A stretch of DNA of 64,000 nt, taken from Rubrivivax sp. (lineage in GTDB: Bacteria > Pseudomonadota > Gammaproteobacteria > Burkholderiales > Burkholderiaceae_C). The stretch spans positions 1 to 64,000 of the forward strand of contig JAHCKS010000014.1 in NCBI GenBank assembly GCA_026125665.1, in the 5' to 3' direction. Position numbers and translations under genes: made by a program. Positions 30,278 to 38,465 of the stretch are shown here, piece by piece. The notes under the pieces are model-generated. The model saw only the letters and a program-made list of their open reading frames with translations. It ran no database searches and had not been told where the DNA came from. The first letter of the stretch is position 1. Each line of letters opens with the position of its first letter.

Positions 30278-30682
30278 TCATCGGGACTGGTGGGATTGCC
30301 AGGCGGGCACGCCGCCGCGCCGTGGCGGCAGCCAGCCTTGCAGGATCGACGGCAGCCGCGCGAAGTCGTGCGACTTGTCGAGGAACACCTCGGCACCGGC
30401 GGCCAGGCTGGCATCGCGGTACTGCGGCGTCGCGAAGTTGCTGAGCACGACGACGTGCATGTCGGGCCGTTGCGGCTTGACGGCGGCCAGCACGTCGAGG
30501 CCGTTGCCGTCGAGCAGCTGCAGGTCGAGCAGCACGGCGTCCGGCGACGTGTCGAGGATGCCGGCCACGGCCGAACGCACCGTGTCGGCCTCGCCGACGA
30601 CCTGCACGCCGGCGACGGCCTGCAGCAGGGCCACGAGGCGGCTCCTCACCTGCGGTGCATCCTCGACGACGAACACGTTCAC
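30278..30682 (-). CDS. Stand-alone receiver (REC) protein
   Basis: 134 aa with only a receiver domain. The acidic pair is E7/D8 (VVEDAP), the phosphorylation site D53 is in AVLLDLQLLDG, and the conserved Lys is in VFLDKSHDF. There is no output domain, only a short basic/Gln tail. It is followed by the Crp/Fnr gene with a stop/start overlap and is separated by about 350 bp from a NarL-type regulator and its kinase. It could be a phosphate sink or an alternative partner of that kinase. Confidence 0.88.
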   Translation of the reverse strand: MNVFVVEDAPQVRSRLVALLQAVAGVQVVGEADTVRSAVAGILDTSPDAVLLDLQLLDGNGLDVLAAVKPQRPDMHVVVLSNFATPQYRDASLAAGAEVFLDKSHDFARLPSILQGWLPPRRGGVPAWQSHQSR

Positions 30683-30812
30683 GATCGGCCTTCCTTGACG
30701 ACGTTCACTGCGGGGTGGCAGCCTCGAGTCGGCGCAAGGGCAGTGTCGGCGGCGGGGAGGTCGCCGGCCATCGGCGGCGGCCGAACGTGCGCTCGGAGCG
30801 CGCCGGGACCGG

Positions 30813-30828
30813 CTAGGACGATTCCTAG
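30813..30828. promoter_or_regulatory. Perfect 6-bp dyad CTAGGA-CGAT-TCCTAG
   Basis: An inverted repeat with perfect 6-bp arms, about 130 bp upstream of the receiver gene start. It contains TAGG-N6-CCTA, as does the dyad at 4418-4431. Its symmetric, AT-containing sequence stands out in GC-rich DNA and suits a dimeric regulator such as the adjacent NarL-type protein. Confidence 0.5.
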
Positions 30829-30904
30829 GCGCGGCGGCGGGCCGCGGCGCCGACCTTGGTGCAGCCCCGGGTGCGCTGCCGCGAACGGCGCAGCAGGTCC
30901 GGCC

Positions 30905-30986
30905 GCGCGAAGGTGGCGCGAAGGTGGCGCGAAGTTGGCGTGAAGGTGGCGCGAGGTGGCGCGAGGTGGCGCGAGGTGGCGGGAAG
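30905..30986. repeat. Minisatellite: four 11-bp then three 10-bp units
   Basis: Units GCGCGAAGGTG (30905, 30916), GCGCGAAGTTG (30927), GCGTGAAGGTG (30938), then GCGCGAGGTG three times (30949, 30959, 30969) and a partial GCGGGAAG. The switch from 11 to 10 bp comes from loss of one A in the unit. It is non-coding and lies between the NarL-type regulator stop and the receiver promoter. There are no spacers, so it is not CRISPR. Confidence 0.9.
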
Positions 30987-31028
30987 GGCCCCGGAGGCCC
31001 CGCCGCCGGCGACGTGCCGCCGGGCGGC

Positions 31029-31676
31029 CTACTCCGGCTTCTCGACCAGCTTGTGCACGAGCGCGTAGCGCACGAGGTCGGCCAGCGACGCGGCGCCCAT
31101 CTTCTCCAGGATGTTCGTCTTGTGCGTGCTGACCGTCTTCACGCTCAGGTGCAGCGCCTCGGCGATGGCGCTCACCGACTCGCCGCCGGCCAGGCGCAGC
31201 AGCACGTCGAACTCGCGGTCGCTCAGGCGCTTGTGCGGCAGGTCCGCCGCCGCGGGCGCCTGCAGGTCGAGCGCCAGCGCCTCGGCGACGCCGGGCGTGA
31301 TGAACAGGCCACCCCCGGCAATGCGGCGGATGGCCGAGACGAGCTGCGCCGGCGCCGTGTCCTTCGCCAGGTAGCCCGAGGCGCCGGCGCGGATGGCGCG
31401 CACCGCGTACTGCTGCTCGTCGTGCATCGACAGCACCAGCACGCGCAGCTCGGGGCGTTCGCCCTTCACCTGGCGCACCAGCTCGACGCCGCCGCGCCCG
31501 GGCATCGAGAGGTCGAGCAGCAGCACGTCGAAGCCGCCGGCGCGCACGGCAGCGAGCGCGCCGTGCCCGTCGCCCGCCTCGCCGGTGACCTCGAAGCCTT
31601 CGGCCCCGGCGAGCACGCGGCGCAGGCCCTCGCGCACGATGGCGTGGTCGTCGGCGATGAAGACGCGGGTCGTCAT
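31029..31676 (-). CDS. NarL/FixJ-family response regulator
   Basis: 215 aa. The receiver domain has D9-D10 (IADDHAIVREGL), the phosphoacceptor Asp in DVLLLDLSMPG and the Lys in GYLAKDTAPAQL. A C-terminal LuxR-type HTH covers about 147-210 (LSDREFDVLLRLAGGESVSA, then TVSTHKTNILEKMG). Its ATG overlaps the kinase gene stop by 4 bp, so kinase and regulator are coupled. Target genes are unknown; dyads at 30813 and 4418 are possible sites. Confidence 0.94.
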   Translation of the reverse strand: MTTRVFIADDHAIVREGLRRVLAGAEGFEVTGEAGDGHGALAAVRAGGFDVLLLDLSMPGRGGVELVRQVKGERPELRVLVLSMHDEQQYAVRAIRAGASGYLAKDTAPAQLVSAIRRIAGGGLFITPGVAEALALDLQAPAAADLPHKRLSDREFDVLLRLAGGESVSAIAEALHLSVKTVSTHKTNILEKMGAASLADLVRYALVHKLVEKPE

Positions 31677-33307
31677 GCGGCGGCGTCCCGCCCGCGCGGC
31701 GTGCCGCGCGGGCCGAGCGGCAGGCGCACGGTGAGCGTCGTGCCGGCGCCGGCGCCGCTTTGCATCTCCATGCGCCCGCCCAGGAGGAGTACCCGCTCGC
31801 GCATGCCGCGCAGCCCGAACGAACGCGGCTTCGCGCGCGCCTGCGGGTCGAAGCCGACGCCGTCGTCGCTCACGACGAGGCGGGCTTCGCCGTCGGCCCG
31901 CTCGAGCCGCACGTCCACGCGGCGCGCCTGCGCGTGCCGCGCGACGTTGGTCAGCGACTCCTGCATGATGCGGAACAGCGCCGAGGCGTGCGGCTCGCCG
32001 AGGCGCGCCAGCTCGCCGTCCACGTGCAGCCTGCAGGCGAGCCCGGCGCGCTGCACGCCGCTTTGCACCAGCCACTCGGCGGCGGCGCCGATCCCGAGGT
32101 CGTCGAGCACGAGCGGGCGCAGGTCGGCCGAGATGCGGCGTGTCGTCGCCACCGTCGTCTCGAGCAGCCCGCGCATCTGCGCCGTGCACTTGGCGAGGTC
32201 GGTGCGTTCGGGCGGCACCGCGCCCTGCAGGAACTCGACGTCCATGCGCAGCGCCGTCAGCGCCTGCCCGAGCTCGTCGTGCAGCTCGCGCGCGATGCGC
32301 GTGCGCTCGGCTTCGCGCACCTCGAGCATCGCCACCGAGAGCTCGCGCAGCTCGTCGTGCGCGCGGTGGATCTGCCGCTCGGCCTCGAGCCGGCCGCTGA
32401 TGTCGCGCAGGATCACGGTGAGCAGCAGGTGGCCGCCGACCGAGGCCTGCGAGATCGACGCCTCGATCGGGAACTCGCTGCCGTCGGCCTTCAGCCCCCA
32501 CAGCGCGGTCGGCGCCGCCTGCCCGCCCATGCGGCGCGACGTGGCGCCGGTGCGCGTGAAGCGCTCGATGTGCACGCGGTGGGCGGCGCGGAAGCGCTCC
32601 GGGATGAAGCGGTCGAGCGAGCCGCCCACGGCGTCGGCGGCACTGCAGCCGAACATCTGCTCGGCCGCGGCGTTGAACAGCACGATGCGCTGCTCGGTGT
32701 CGACGGTGATGATGGCGTCCATCGCCGAGCGCATGATCGCGGCGAGCCGGCGCTCGCCCTCCGTCAGCGCCTCCTGTGCCTGGCGCACGCGCCGCTCGGC
32801 GAGCAAACGCTCGCTGATGTCGCGCAGGATCACCGTCAGCAGCAGCTGGCCGCCGACGGTGGCCTGCGAGATCGACGCCTCGATCGGGAACTCGCTGCCG
32901 TCGGCGCGCAGCGCCGTCAGCGACGTCTGCAGCCCCATGCGCCGCGACGTGGCGCCGGTGCGCACGAAGTTCTCGACGTGCGCATGGTGCGCGCCACGCA
33001 GCCGCTCGGGGATGAACCGCTCCAGCGGGCTGCCGATCGCCTCGGCAGTGGCGCACTCGAGCATGCGCTCGGCGGCGGCGTTGAACAGCACGATGCGCTG
33101 CTCGCGGTCGACGGTGATGATGGCGTCCATCGCCGAGCCGACGATGGCGTCCAGGCGCGCCGCCGCTTCGGCGGCCGAGCCCATGGCCACCGGCGAAGAC
33201 GACGACGACGCCCCGGTGGCACCTGCAGGTGCAGGCGACCCCGGCGACTCCCGCGGTGCGGGCGACGAAGGCAGTGAATGCGGCGATGACGGCGGCTCGT
33301 GCGGCAT
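31673..33307 (-). CDS. Soluble NarX-type histidine kinase with duplicated PAS domains
   Basis: 544 aa with no membrane segment. The Ser/Pro-rich first 40 residues may be untranslated if the ATG at M42 is used. PAS1 (about 51-170) and PAS2 (about 188-310) are close copies: both contain SAMDAIITVD, EQRIVLFNAAAE, RTGATSRRMG, ADGSEFPIEASISQA and LLLTVILRDIS. The HisKA_3 domain follows with H343 in ARELHDELGQALT, and the ATPase ends with GVGFDPQARAKPRSFGLRGM. It phosphorylates the overlapping NarL-type regulator. There is no haem-binding or Cys motif to name the signal. Confidence 0.93.
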   Translation of the reverse strand: MPHEPPSSPHSLPSSPAPRESPGSPAPAGATGASSSSSPVAMGSAAEAAARLDAIVGSAMDAIITVDREQRIVLFNAAAERMLECATAEAIGSPLERFIPERLRGAHHAHVENFVRTGATSRRMGLQTSLTALRADGSEFPIEASISQATVGGQLLLTVILRDISERLLAERRVRQAQEALTEGERRLAAIMRSAMDAIITVDTEQRIVLFNAAAEQMFGCSAADAVGGSLDRFIPERFRAAHRVHIERFTRTGATSRRMGGQAAPTALWGLKADGSEFPIEASISQASVGGHLLLTVILRDISGRLEAERQIHRAHDELRELSVAMLEVREAERTRIARELHDELGQALTALRMDVEFLQGAVPPERTDLAKCTAQMRGLLETTVATTRRISADLRPLVLDDLGIGAAAEWLVQSGVQRAGLACRLHVDGELARLGEPHASALFRIMQESLTNVARHAQARRVDVRLERADGEARLVVSDDGVGFDPQARAKPRSFGLRGMRERVLLLGGRMEMQSGAGAGTTLTVRLPLGPRGTPRGRDAAA

Positions 33308-33475
33308 CCCGGGTGGCGCACAGGACGATGACGCGGGCCATTCTCCGGCAACACGCCGTCACCCGGAAGTCACCTGCCGCAGCGCAGGTACGTCATTTCT
33401 GCTAGAGCCGCCGTCGGCGAGGCGCTGCGAAAGGCGTTCAAGTGCGGCGTTAGTCGCCGCCGGGATCGGCCGCCG

Positions 33476-33889
33476 TCAGGCGCAGTTCACCGTCACCGTG
33501 TGCGCGTGCCCGCCGTCGGTGGACGACGACAGCATCACCGCCCCCTTGGCCTTGATCGCCTGCAGCTGCGAAGGTGCCAGCGTGACCGTGTGGTTGTGGT
33601 TGCCGGTGCCCTGGATGTTGTAGGTCTTGCTGAGCGGCGAGTCGAGGTCGGCCTGCGGGATGGTGAGCAGGTGGCCGTGGTTGGCGCTGATGGTCACTGC
33701 GCCGCACGACAGCGGCGCAGGGGCAGGGGCCGGCGTGGGCGCCGGCGCGGGACCGGGTGACGGCCCGGGGGCCGGTGCCGGCGCGGGCGCCAGCATCTCG
33801 TCATTCTCGCCACCGCCACATCCCTGCAGCCACACGAGGAATGCGGCGCTGGCTGCTGCGCTGCTGCAAAACGATCGCCTGGTCGTCAT
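33476..33889 (-). CDS. Tat-exported lipoprotein with three HxH motifs
   Basis: 137 aa. The N-terminus MTTRRSFCSSAAASAAFLVW is a twin-arginine signal ending in the lipobox-like LQGC (Cys about 24). A Pro-Ala linker of about 25 residues follows, then a domain of about 80 residues with paired histidines: NHGHLLTIP, NHNHTVTLAP and GGHAHTVTVNC. It also has one Cys at the domain start and one at the end. The function is unknown; the histidine pairs suggest metal binding. It is a single gene 168 bp after the kinase start region, on the same strand. Confidence 0.75.
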   Translation of the reverse strand: MTTRRSFCSSAAASAAFLVWLQGCGGGENDEMLAPAPAPAPGPSPGPAPAPTPAPAPAPLSCGAVTISANHGHLLTIPQADLDSPLSKTYNIQGTGNHNHTVTLAPSQLQAIKAKGAVMLSSSTDGGHAHTVTVNCA

Positions 33890-34201
33890 CTCCGCGCCTT
33901 TCGCTCTTCGGGGCCCTGGACCGCTGCACGTGGCGACGGTGTACGCCCTGGCGCGCTCGCGGCCCTTCGCCAACCGGTCAGCGACGAAAGCGCGTGTATC
34001 CGGGCGCGGCGAGTGCGCCGCGACCAGCGGCCGGCGGGTCGCGGGGCTCAGCGTCACGCGCCCGCCGCGAACACCGCCGCGGATGCCTGTCCGCGCGGGT
34101 AGCAGCCGGTAGGAGCGCTTGCCAACTCCGCAGGGATGGTTACCAGCGGCGACAACCGGCTCGCCGACCGCACCGCCGCGGCGCGCCCGCGCCGAGGCGC
34201 T
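33890..34201. other. 312-bp intergenic region
   Basis: Lies between the Tat lipoprotein gene start and the end of the next minus-strand gene. No ORF with coding character, repeat or RNA gene was recognised; it presumably holds the lipoprotein promoter. Confidence 0.5.
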
Positions 34202-34717
34202 TCAGCCGAGCGCGGCGCAGATGTCGAGCTGCGTGCCGCTCACCTGCCTGAATGTGAACATGAAGCTGCCGTCGGCGCTGATCGTGAACAGCACGCGCCC
34301 GATGTACTGCACCGTCGTCGGCCCCGGCGGGTTGTCGGACGGGAACATGACGATCACGTTGTGCCCGGTCGCCGCGACGGTCTGCGTCCCGTCGGCGTTG
34401 AACTGGGTGTGCGTGCCCGAGCCGTTGGGCTGCAGCGAGAGCGAACTGCCGCTGAAGAGGTTCACGAAGGTCAGCGCCGAGCCTCTTCCCGCCGAGATGA
34501 AGCAAACCGGATTGCCGTTGCGGTCGGTGAACAGGCGGTTCTGCTGCGGCGCCCCTCGAACCTCGATGCGCAGGTCGAAGCCGGGGCAGGCCAGGCCTGC
34601 CGGCAGGTCCACCACCACGTCGGGCGGTGTCTGGGCGAGTGCATCGGCCGCGGACTGGAAGGCCAGGATCGATGCGACGAGGAGGCGGGTCGACCAGGTC
34701 CGATTCATGGCAATCAT
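34202..34717 (-). CDS. Secreted protein of unknown function
   Basis: 171 aa with a Sec signal peptide (RLLVASILAFQSAADALA, cleavage before QTPPD). The mature part is beta-rich with Thr/Ser/Gly stretches (GSGTHTQFNADGTQTV, FTISADGSFMFTF) and three Cys. No family is recognised. The ATG at 34717 was preferred over 34708 because GGGAGAG lies at proper spacing. The 84-bp gap to the methyltransferase gene upstream could allow co-transcription. Confidence 0.7.
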   Translation of the reverse strand: MIAMNRTWSTRLLVASILAFQSAADALAQTPPDVVVDLPAGLACPGFDLRIEVRGAPQQNRLFTDRNGNPVCFISAGRGSALTFVNLFSGSSLSLQPNGSGTHTQFNADGTQTVAATGHNVIVMFPSDNPPGPTTVQYIGRVLFTISADGSFMFTFRQVSGTQLDICAALG

Positions 34718-34803
34718 TCGATCTCTCCCGACCCGCAGAGGACTGCCGGGTCAGATGGTCTGTTCTCCCGGGCAGACGTGCCCGGCGCGGCGAGTCGGCG
34801 GGG

Positions 34804-35850
34804 TTACTTCCTCGCCTCGAGAATGAGGTTGAACGGCGTCTCGGTCGCGCGGCGGAACAGGTCGAACCCGGCCTCGAGGAACACCTTGCGCAGTCGCGCC
34901 TCGCCGGCCTGCGCGCCGAGTGCCAAACCCACCTCCTGCGACAGCGAGTTGGGCGTGCACACGCAGGTGGAGGCGGCATAGAAGAGCCGCCCCACGGGGT
35001 TGACGTTGTCGTCGAGCCGGTCGCCGGCGAACGGCTCGACGAGCATCACCGCGCCGCCCGGCTTGAGCGCCTGCAGCGCATGGCGTGCCGCGCCCACGGG
35101 GTCACCCATGTCGTGCAGGCAGTCGAAGAAGCAGACGAGATCGTAGTCACGGCCGGCGTAGTTCTTCGCCGTGGCCTGCGAGAACGACGTGCGCTCGGCG
35201 ACGCCTCCTTCGCGCGCACGGTCGCGTGCCGCGTCGATCGACGGGCCGTGGTAGTCGAAGCCGTGGAAACGCGACTTCGGGAACGCCTGCGCCATGATCA
35301 CCGTCGAGGCGCCGTGCCCGCAGCCGACATCGGCCACCTTGGCACCCGCGTGCAGCTTGTCCACCACCCCCTCGAGCGCCGGCAGCCACTCGGCGACGAG
35401 GTGCGTCTTGTAGCCCGGCCGGAAGAAGCGCTCGGTGCCGCGGAACAGGCACGGGTGGTGGTCGCCCCACGCGAGAGCGCCGTTGCCGCGCATCGCCGCG
35501 ACGATCTTGTCCTTGTCGATGAAGAACGACGCGAGCGCGTGCGCGCCGCCGGCCATGAACACCGGCGAGTCCTCCACCGCGAGCGCCAGTGCCTGCTCGG
35601 GCGGCAGGCGGAACCTGCCGTCGTCGTGCTCGATGTATCCGGCGGCAGCCTGGGCGCTCAGCCACTCGCGCACGAGGCGCGCATTGCATTTCGTCTTTGC
35701 TGACAGCTGCTCGGGCGTAACCGGCTCGTTGTCGGCCATCGCGCGATACAGCCCCAGCTCGTCGCCGAGGATGACGTTGGCGGCCAGCGCCGCCCCGCCG
35801 AAGTCGGTGACGAGCTTGCCCATGAACTCCTGGAGCTTGGCCTGATCCAT
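34804..35850 (-). CDS. SAM-dependent methyltransferase with N-terminal winged-helix domain
   Basis: 348 aa. An N-terminal helical/winged-helix segment (about 1-90: LVTDFGGAALAANVILGDEL and TPEQLSAKTKCNARLVREWL) is typical of dimerising small-molecule methyltransferases. The class I domain has the SAM motif VADVGCGHGAS at 174-184, the acidic FHGFDYHG, and FDCLHDMGDP. The ATG at 35850 (MDQAKLQEF) is chosen; the longer frame upstream is non-coding GC-rich sequence. The substrate is unknown. It lies 163 bp downstream of the hotdog-like gene on the same strand, as the possible last member of the 34.8-41.4 kb cluster. Confidence 0.88.
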   Translation of the reverse strand: MDQAKLQEFMGKLVTDFGGAALAANVILGDELGLYRAMADNEPVTPEQLSAKTKCNARLVREWLSAQAAAGYIEHDDGRFRLPPEQALALAVEDSPVFMAGGAHALASFFIDKDKIVAAMRGNGALAWGDHHPCLFRGTERFFRPGYKTHLVAEWLPALEGVVDKLHAGAKVADVGCGHGASTVIMAQAFPKSRFHGFDYHGPSIDAARDRAREGGVAERTSFSQATAKNYAGRDYDLVCFFDCLHDMGDPVGAARHALQALKPGGAVMLVEPFAGDRLDDNVNPVGRLFYAASTCVCTPNSLSQEVGLALGAQAGEARLRKVFLEAGFDLFRRATETPFNLILEARK

Positions 35851-36013
35851 GGCGGGTGCCTCCGTTGCGTGCGCGCGTGCTGCGAGGCTGCATGCTGCGA
35901 GCCGGACCCATCGCTGTCCCGAAGCGGCGCCGAAACTTGGACGAAATCGGCTCGCCGGCGGGCACGTGCTCCACCACGCCCGCCCGGAAGCAGGCGGCAA
36001 TGCACGCGAACGG

Positions 36014-36778
36014 TCAGCGCCCGCCCGCTGGCGCGTTGCCTGCGGCGTCGCCACGAGGCGCGATCCACGCCTCGTGCGGCACTTCGATCCACACCGCGCG
36101 CGCCACCGCGACGGGCTGCCCGTGCTCGGTGTGGATCGCGCTGGCCGCCATGCGCCGACGGCCTTCCTGGCCAATCGGCCAGGCTGTCACGACGGCGCGT
36201 TGCCCCACCGCAAGCTCGCCGACAAGCGTGGCGCACAGCTCGCCGAGGACGATGGCGCTGCCCTCGGGCACCGGCAGCACGGCGAAGCCGCTCGGGCAGT
36301 CGAGCGCGGCCCACACGAACTCGCTGGCGACTGCGCCGGTCGCGTCGGCGAGCGACTCATCGGGCACCCACGGCGCCGCGAGCAAGCCTGGCTCGGGCAG
36401 CGCACCGGGGAAGATGCGCAGGCCGTCGCCCGCCGCGCGCTCGGGGCCGCAGACGAAGCAGCGCGGAAAGAGGTGCCTTCGAAACCCCAGGTAGGTGTCG
36501 ACCGCGCGCTCGCACGTCGCGAAGTCCGGGCGGGGCGGCGCTTCGAGATGCAGCTCGGCCTTCTTCGCCTCGCCGATGAGCGTCGAGCCGTGCAGCAGGC
36601 GCGCGTGGTCGTCGCTCCACTCGCGGCGCAACGGCGTGTGCAGCGGCGGCGGGGCCTTCAGGCGCACCGACACCGTCCCACGCAGCTGCCTCGCGATGCG
36701 TCCGCACACGTAACCCCCGTTGCCGGAGTTCGGCGGGCCGCAGAAGCGCGCGTCGATCTCGAGCGACTCGACGTTCAT
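36014..36778 (-). CDS. Hotdog-fold-like protein of unknown function
   Basis: 254 aa, no signal or membrane segment. The N-terminal FCGPPNSGNGGYVCGRIARQ resembles the GPPxxxNGGY start of hotdog-fold acyl-CoA thioesterase-like proteins; a second half could be a repeat (ASEFVWAALDCPSGFAVLP). A CxxC-like FPRCFVCGPERAAGDGL sits mid-protein. If it is a thioesterase-like fold it may act on an acyl thioester, but no catalytic Asp/Glu could be assigned. The ATG at 36778 overlaps the regulator stop in ATGA, so the two are coupled. Confidence 0.7.
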   Translation of the reverse strand: MNVESLEIDARFCGPPNSGNGGYVCGRIARQLRGTVSVRLKAPPPLHTPLRREWSDDHARLLHGSTLIGEAKKAELHLEAPPRPDFATCERAVDTYLGFRRHLFPRCFVCGPERAAGDGLRIFPGALPEPGLLAAPWVPDESLADATGAVASEFVWAALDCPSGFAVLPVPEGSAIVLGELCATLVGELAVGQRAVVTAWPIGQEGRRRMAASAIHTEHGQPVAVARAVWIEVPHEAWIAPRGDAAGNAPAGGR

Positions 36779-38427
36779 GTCGCGCCCCCCGTGCCGCCGG
36801 CGCTCCCGATGCACGCGGCGCGGCGAAGCAGCGCCTGGCGTCGCGCCGAGCACAACGCGACGCGCACGGCCTCGCGCAGCCCGTTGTGCGTGAAGACGAG
36901 CACGTCGCCCCGGTGGACGAGCCACCCCTCGGCCAGCAGCTCGTCCAGTGCGTCCAGCGCGGGCCCGCGGGCCTGCCCGGCCAAGCGGCGCAGCCACTCG
37001 AAGTCGGTGCCCGGCCCGGCCACCGCGGCGGCCTCCAGCAGCCGCCTGCCGGGCAGGCTCAGGTGGTCGAGGTGCCGGCACACCGCCTCGACGAGCGTGA
37101 CCGGCAGCGCGGGCGACGCCTCGGGTTGCCGCGCTGCGCCGGCCCTCGAAGCCCCCTGAGCACCGCCGTCGAGCCGGCACGTGCTGGCGCGGATGAGCTC
37201 GTGCACGAACATCGGGTTGCCCTCGCTTTCGCGCGCCAGGGTGGCGGCCAGCTCGGTGGCGTCGGCGGCATCGCCGAAGACCTGGCGCGCGAGCTGCCCG
37301 ATCTCTGCCGCCGCCAGCCGTGGCAGGACCACTCGCGCCACGTGCGCGTGACCGAGCAGCGCCTCGTACAGCGCCGCTGCACGCGCGTGGCGCGGCGGCC
37401 CGGGCAGCGTGGCCCACAGTAGCAGGGGTGCGCGCGCCGCGCTTTCGGCCAGCGCGTGCAGCACCAGGGCGCTTGCCGCATCGACCCACTGCGCGTCGTC
37501 GATGCCGATCACGAGGCCGGGGCCGGCGGCGAGTGCATGCGCCAGTGCCACCAGGGCGGCCACCCGCCGGGCCAGCCTGATCTCGGCGCTCTCGCCCCCG
37601 AGCCCGGCCAGCGGCGCCAGCCGCGCCGCCGCGGCCGGCACGAGCGCAGCCAGTTCGGCGCGCGACACCGCATCCAGCTTGCGCAGCAGCGGCGCATCGG
37701 CCCGCTCGACCAGCTGGCCGACGAGGCGCGCCAGCATGACGTTCGCGACGCGGGCCTCGATCTCGAAGCATCGCAGCGCCACCGTGGCACGGCCGTGTGC
37801 AGCGGCCAGCCGCAGGCCCTCGGCGAGCAGCCGGCTCCTGCCGATGCCCGGCTCGCCCTCGATGAGCAGCACACGCTCGGCCGTCTCGGCCGGCGCTCGA
37901 GCCATCGCCGCAAGCCGGAAGAGCTCGCCGTGCCGGCCAACGAAGGCCAGCTCAGGGGGCGGCGGCTCGCGCCGGGCCGGAGCGGCCTCACACAGCTCCA
38001 GCCCCGCCACGCCGGCCACGGGCACGTGCCCGGGCACGTGCTCGGGTGCCGGCGGGCCTTGGTCCGGCCAGGTCGACTCGAGCACGTAGCCGCGCCGCGG
38101 CAGCGTGCGCAGCAGCGCCGCGCCGCTCGGCCCGAGCGTGCGCCGAATCTCGAGCACGCACTGCACGAGGCTGTCGTCGGTGACGACCCGGCCGCGCCAC
38201 ACGGCGTCGAACAGGGCTTGTTTGCTCACGACCTCGCCCGGCCGGCGGGCCAACTCCAGCAGCACGGCCATCGTCTGGCGACGCAGTTCGACGCGGCGCC
38301 CCTGGCTGTCGAGCAGCTGGCCGCGTCGGCGATCCAGCGTCAGGCCGGCCAGCGGCAATGGTTCGGCTTCATCGATGGCATCGGCGGCGGCGGCAGCCGC
38401 CGTGGCGACGGTCAGGGTGGCTGGCAT
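36775..38427 (-). CDS. OmpR-type winged-helix regulator fused to AAA (STAND-like) ATPase
   Basis: 550 aa. A Trans_reg_C winged helix lies at about 28-116 (PGEVVSKQALFDAVWRGRVV, LLRTLPRRGYVLE). After a Pro-rich linker an AAA_16-like ATPase domain follows. Its Walker A reads GEPGIGRS at 191-198, with Arg in place of the invariant Lys; the Walker B-like motif is LVIGIDDAQWVD. The C-terminus is helical and ends soon after FTHNGLREAVRVAL, without the TPR array many relatives have. It probably controls the adjacent hydrolase-glycosyltransferase and hotdog genes. The start is 38 bp after the fusion gene's stop. Confidence 0.85.
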   Translation of the reverse strand: MPATLTVATAAAAAADAIDEAEPLPLAGLTLDRRRGQLLDSQGRRVELRRQTMAVLLELARRPGEVVSKQALFDAVWRGRVVTDDSLVQCVLEIRRTLGPSGAALLRTLPRRGYVLESTWPDQGPPAPEHVPGHVPVAGVAGLELCEAAPARREPPPPELAFVGRHGELFRLAAMARAPAETAERVLLIEGEPGIGRSRLLAEGLRLAAAHGRATVALRCFEIEARVANVMLARLVGQLVERADAPLLRKLDAVSRAELAALVPAAAARLAPLAGLGGESAEIRLARRVAALVALAHALAAGPGLVIGIDDAQWVDAASALVLHALAESAARAPLLLWATLPGPPRHARAAALYEALLGHAHVARVVLPRLAAAEIGQLARQVFGDAADATELAATLARESEGNPMFVHELIRASTCRLDGGAQGASRAGAARQPEASPALPVTLVEAVCRHLDHLSLPGRRLLEAAAVAGPGTDFEWLRRLAGQARGPALDALDELLAEGWLVHRGDVLVFTHNGLREAVRVALCSARRQALLRRAACIGSAGGTGGAT

Positions 38428-38465
38428 CGTGGTTTCCTCGATGTCGTCGGCGCGGGCCCCGAGCC

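Larger units (their letters stand above)
30683..31028. other. 346-bp intergenic stretch of the sensory island
   Basis: No credible gene. It holds the dyad at 30813-30828 and the minisatellite at 30905-30986, each listed separately, and must contain the promoter of the receiver/Crp pair. Confidence 0.7.

Noticed and set aside
30905..30986. CRISPR array
   Set aside because: Units of 10-11 bp are directly adjacent with no spacers.
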